NCBI GenBank assembly: GCA_015501055.1
Contig: JADNYV010000045.1
Span: 62,001 to 126,000 of the forward strand
Length of the DNA: 64,000 nucleotides
Reading direction: 5' to 3'
Origin: Mucidula mucida
Lineage: Eukaryota; Basidiomycota; Agaricomycetes; Agaricales; Physalacriaceae
Shown here in pieces: positions 59,984-64,000 of the stretch. The stretch's first letter is position 1; every line of letters starts with the position of its first letter. Under the pieces are notes generated by a model, which ran no database searches, was not told the DNA's origin, and saw only the letters and a program-made list of their open reading frames with translations. The position numbers and the translations under genes are program-made.

Positions 59984-60393
59984 CCTCAATTACTTTTCGA
60001 AAATGCCACGCTTGTGTTCCTGTCCGCTCTCCTGTACAGCTCGAGGTCAAATACAGGACAATCCTTGGGAGTAAGAGAGTCGGTTTTCCCGGGCAAATTG
60101 CGGCGTGGTCGTGGCAGGAGGGAGAAATACCACGTGTCACGTGTTTGACACGTTGCTTATTGGCGCCGCAACGCGATCTGCGCATTGTGAGACCTGTGTC
60201 ACTGTGAGACCATCCTGAAACCTGTATTGCTGTTACATTCTCTACACGATCTAATGTTATCGTTCAAGAGATGAGTCGGAGTACGGTCACCACTCGCAGC
60301 CCCGCAAGTCGTTTTTGTAACACAGACATGCATATTTGGGTGTGGTACAAGATGGCATATTTAGACGTGAAGTATATATTTCACAAAACCGAC
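59984..60393. other. Intergenic
   Basis: STE24 promoter side and 3' flank of the SET gene. Nothing else is recognised. Confidence 0.5.
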
Positions 60394-63020
60394 CTAATTC
60401 CATCGAAATGGTAGGCTCAGATACATCAACTGGAGTTTGGCCGGATCCTTGAACCGTTTCTCGAAGAGAGCTTTGCCTCCACCAATTGTGGATTCATGTA
60501 CTGGTGGGCTGACATAAAAAGACGCCATGAAAGTGTCAAGATTCCACGTACAGTAGCAGGCAGCCCTAAACCAACGTTTTCCACTCAAGATTCCCCGGAG
60601 CCCTACAACAAACACAGCGAGCTGGGTAATAATGAAGATACACTGCTCCTGAGTTGCAGAATTAGTTGGAAGCGGCGATTTGGCAATCGGAAGGTCAAAT
60701 TCCGTGCGACTCGTCTGCTGTCCCGCTAGAGGATCATCAATGATTCTGATGCCTGCAGACTTGAGAGCCATCAGCGCATGATGTACAAAGCCCTTGAGGT
60801 AGGCCACGTTTCTCATATCTTTGTAGAGACGCTCCTGATACCACTGCATCGCTTCGTCGTGCATGAACACAAGATGAGGGCGCACAAACACGCCCGAAGA
60901 CGAGTAACTATCTGTGAGTCGTTTAACCAGTTGGTGCAACTCGGATTCCGAAGAACATGAACGAGCATTTCTTGCCTCCATTTCTTCGCGTACTTTCCAT
61001 GCCGCTTCGCCATCTATACCATCCCACTTGCAAAGCTCACAGTCGCACACGGACAAGTGCTCCCGGAGACTATCGGCGCGAGTTCGAGTGTCTCCAGCCG
61101 GTGAAACATATGCGAGCGTAATTTCTTCACCTGTTTTGACGTCCTTGACTGCACGGATAACCATGACATTGCCAAACAGGCGCCACGTAGCATTCGGGAA
61201 GCAGGAGTGGTTGAACATGGAAGGAAGGGTGTTGAAAGTAACACATGCATTGATCATGTTAGCACCAGCTAGAGAGGGTGCAGAGACTGTGGATCCCTGA
61301 AAACTGTTTTTGAAGACAGCCCCGTCGATTTTGTTGATATCTAGATTGATGGGGGTTGAGCTGGAGGATAGCAGTGTGGTACTGGGCACTGTCGGAGGAT
61401 ACGTGGTAGGGAGGCGTTCCTGGCTACCTGTAAACAAATTATACACGAGGTTGATCTGTTCCGGACACCCATAGAGGCTGAAAAATGATTATTGAGATGT
61501 TGTATCTGGAGATACAAAGACTCACCGTGCTGTTGCAGATCCTATAACACTGAGCATAAGTGATGCTCCAGTAGGAATTCGTTTAGATTCGACGTGCAGC
61601 GCATTCTTCATTTCCGCTTGGTCCTTGAGTTGAGTGGGGTATGTGATAGCAAATGCTTTCGAAACGATCTACGTTGTAAGTTCAGTCTATCAGCGTGGAT
61701 GAAGAATTGTTCACAAACTAGTAAGTCGCCGGCATGAACGTCGGCTGTGGCACATACGCCCCGTCCCCCGCCACGATGTGACATCGGGCTGACTTTGATG
61801 GCTCCGACAAACCCCGCAACGTCGATGTTAGTTGATCCATCCAGTCCTTCACAGTACATACGGTGCCAGTCGAATTTACCAGCCGTTGATTCCTTCAGCC
61901 GAGAGGCGCAACGAGATAGCAAATCACTGCACTTGGAGTCTTTGGCGTTCTTCAGATAATTGACGGCATCGCTATACCGTCCAAGGCCATACTCCGCCAA
62001 ACCAGCGCGATACTGTGCTTGTAGTAACGATAAAGGATCAATACCGTCACTAGCCATCACGTCTTTCGCATCACGAAGAGCAGCAGTGTTCCATCCAAGA
62101 CGCAAATACGCCATCGAGCGGTTCAGGAGCAACTTTGTCGACGATGGCTCGAGTTCGAGGGCATGGGACCATGCTAACGTGGCGGCAAAGAAACGGGAGG
62201 CTTTGAAGTGAGTAACGCCCCGCGCACGAAGTTCGTCGGCAGGAACGGATATCGACCATGAAGTTTATATAAAAGCTGGCTGTGCGGACCACATATGATG
62301 ACATCCGAGGGCGATTCGACCCGAACCCAACCATGCCGGTCCTTGTCGGCATGAGGGGTTCGAGTGCATGGCTCTCGGATGGCGAGAATGGTGTTAATGG
62401 GAAATATGGCGTCGATATCAGCGGGGCCGCTTTGAAATAGATCGGGATAGTTGTCGATGGTGAGTAGGATAGGTGTCCCCTTCTCGTCTTCAACAGCCAG
62501 CTCAACCGAAATCTGGCGGGCTATGACCGGGAATCAGTAAAGGAACCAAAGGCAGACACTGTCGAAATGTTACTCGCTTCCTAAACAAATCGTTCTGCAG
62601 AGGAGGTACGTTCCCTGCACAGGAAGCCAGATCGGTCAAAACACAGGCCGTTGAGAAGGATGCTCACATAGTGGATCTTTGGTACTTTCAAGTCTGTGAT
62701 AAACACTGTATAAATTGAGAAGAGTTAGCCCCATAGCATCGAAAAAAAACACGCAGAGTATGAACCTTTCTGCAACCTGTCGATGGGTGTTGTAGAAAAA
62801 TGCTTTTTTGGGCCAAACAAACGCCATTCGCCATCAAGGCCAACTTGGCCTCCCTTCAATATCTTTCTGGACTCCTGGCAGTAGTCTTCAGGTCTGCTGC
62901 GCGCGGAATAGAGATGGAGACCGGAGAGGTCGTGCGTTGCAGCTCATCACCGCTGATCGCCTCGTCGATGTACGTCTTCACCAGAAGTGATCCCATTACC
63001 TTTGAGAGCAGTGTGTCCAT
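60394..63020 (-). CDS. TPR and SET domain protein
   Basis: Reading leftward: an N-terminal region with GGQVGLDGEWRLFGPKKHF and VFITDLKVPKIHYVSI, then an OB-like segment (ISVELAVEDEKGTPILLTI, TILAIREP). TPR helices follow (GVTHFKASRFFAATLAWSHA, LLLNRSMAYLRLGWNTAALRDA). The SET domain is split by introns: GGGRGVCATADVHAGDLL, SMFNHSCFPNATWRLFG (NHSxxPN), ITLAYVSP, and a CxCxxC post-SET cluster (VCDCELC). The tail is about 200 residues. Such proteins are candidate lysine methyltransferases. The frame changes once near 62260 (one base short in A/T-rich sequence). The start at 63020 (MDTLLSKVMG) is a choice; 63125 is also possible. Parts of the N-terminal exons are uncertain. Confidence 0.78.
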
Positions 63021-63125
63021 GATAATCGCTCTAGCCAAGGGTTGGAAGGAGAAAGGGCACGACACGTTGCGGTGGACCGACAGAGTCAAAAACACGTCCC
63101 AGCCGTCTAAAGAACGCCATTTCAC

Positions 63126-64000
63126 ACACTGATACTATCCCAGGCTTTCAATTGGTGGCAGAGCTGATTGGCATGGAGAAGATCACGACTTGTGCTGATC
63201 TTTGTGATTAGACACTTTGAGCTGCATGCAGAAAGGGTTAGAGTAGAGTTCATATTCTACAGCTGGGTGTAAGTTAGCTTGGGGGATTAGTCCAGTAACT
63301 CGACAACTCGTGAGAAACGATTCATCAAATGCCGGGAGCGTCTTCTAGAGGAAGAGTCCCGACTCCGGACGACAAAAGGTAGTCCCGTAGTCCCAGAATT
63401 AGGCCTATGATCTATGTCTGTTCAGACAGCGGGTTTTTCAAGTTTTTTCAAGTTGCGGAAAGAGAGAAAAAAAGGGAGGGAGAGAGAGGATTAGTCACCT
63501 AGAACACAATTCATTGACATGAGCTTCTGGCGGCACATTGAAGTCTGAGTGCTGTGCGAATAAATTGCGATCTTGATTGCAAGTTGGCCTAAGCGCCCAT
63601 TTGGTTGGGGTTTGGCTTTTCAAGTCTATGTCCTTTTTGGGACAAGGCTCCGTTTGGACATAGGCCCCAGCCATTTTCAAGTCTCAAATCACGCGACCCG
63701 GCACCTGCGATCCGCAGTGCTTTCTCTGTAGTTTCCTTGCACTGCACCTTCATGTAAACAACGGGACAAAGCTGACCAATGGCTGAGAGAACCGGCTTCC
63801 GGTAGGAATGAAGATTTTTTCCTCGATGCTAACATGACTGTATCACGTCCATCGGCTCGCAATGGCTTAGCAGGCCATCCCGTTAACCACTCCGGCAAAG
63901 TACCATGTCGAGGAGAGGCACATAAAAAGAACATTCGAGGTGGCGCGTCGTGAGGCAGGGCTACCGATCAATCGATCATTGCTTGGCCATAAAGAGACGA
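63126..64000. other. Intergenic to window end
   Basis: No gene is recognised. A purine-rich run (A and G) lies at about 63455-63492. Confidence 0.5.

Noticed and set aside
63495..63934. Minus-strand frames near the window end
   Set aside because: Short, no recognisable domain, low-complexity neighbourhood.

Overview
The window is nuclear DNA of a filamentous basidiomycete, most likely an agaricomycete. Coding genes are cut by many introns of about 45-60 bp with GT...AG ends. The gene content is typical of mushroom-forming and wood-decay fungi: a DUF6535 gene, a relic of the fungal TET/JBP dioxygenase expansion, a DIRS-like tyrosine-recombinase retroelement, a P450, F-box/LRR genes and small secreted proteins without known domains. 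No prokaryotic or organellar signal is seen.

Layout. 1-9.1 kb is a transposon graveyard: a DIRS-like element (Gag zinc knuckles, RT-RNase H, tyrosine recombinase), a TET/JBP-type 2OG-Fe(II) dioxygenase relic between two direct repeats, and a broken DUF6535 gene. 10.05-13.34 kb encodes an Argonaute with a Gly/Arg-rich N-terminus and a complete catalytic tetrad. 14.1-15.2 kb encodes a seven-bladed lactonase-type beta-propeller. 15.3-17.3 kb (minus) is an MFS transporter and 18.35-20.7 kb is a cytochrome P450. 20.9-23.7 kb holds relics: a secreted-protein gene fragment, an F-box gene and two first-exon fragments of the MFS gene. 24-26.2 kb is a Golgi-type apyrase (YND1-like).

26.6-56.1 kb is the most striking part. 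A unit of about 11.3-11.7 kb, F-box(-), secreted protein S1(-), S2(-), MFS(+), carboxylesterase(+), is repeated head to tail twice in full and a third time as a truncated copy. Read in reverse, the unit has the same gene order as the single-copy arm at 15.3-22.9 kb. The locus is therefore an older inverted duplication around YND1 whose right arm was later amplified in tandem. S1 can be spliced by hand into an uninterrupted 306-residue secreted protein of nine exons, and the S1 interval has the same length in all three blocks. Two kinds of short terminal-inverted-repeat elements sit at fixed places in the blocks; one is absent from block 1 and so orders the duplications.

56.5-63 kb returns to ordinary housekeeping genes, all on the minus strand: inositol-pentakisphosphate 2-kinase (IPK1), CAAX protease STE24, and a TPR-SET protein.

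Many otherwise well-conserved genes here carry single-base frame breaks, nearly all at short homopolymers and mostly missing one base. This looks like a property of the assembly rather than decay and should be kept in mind when reading every 'frameshift' below.
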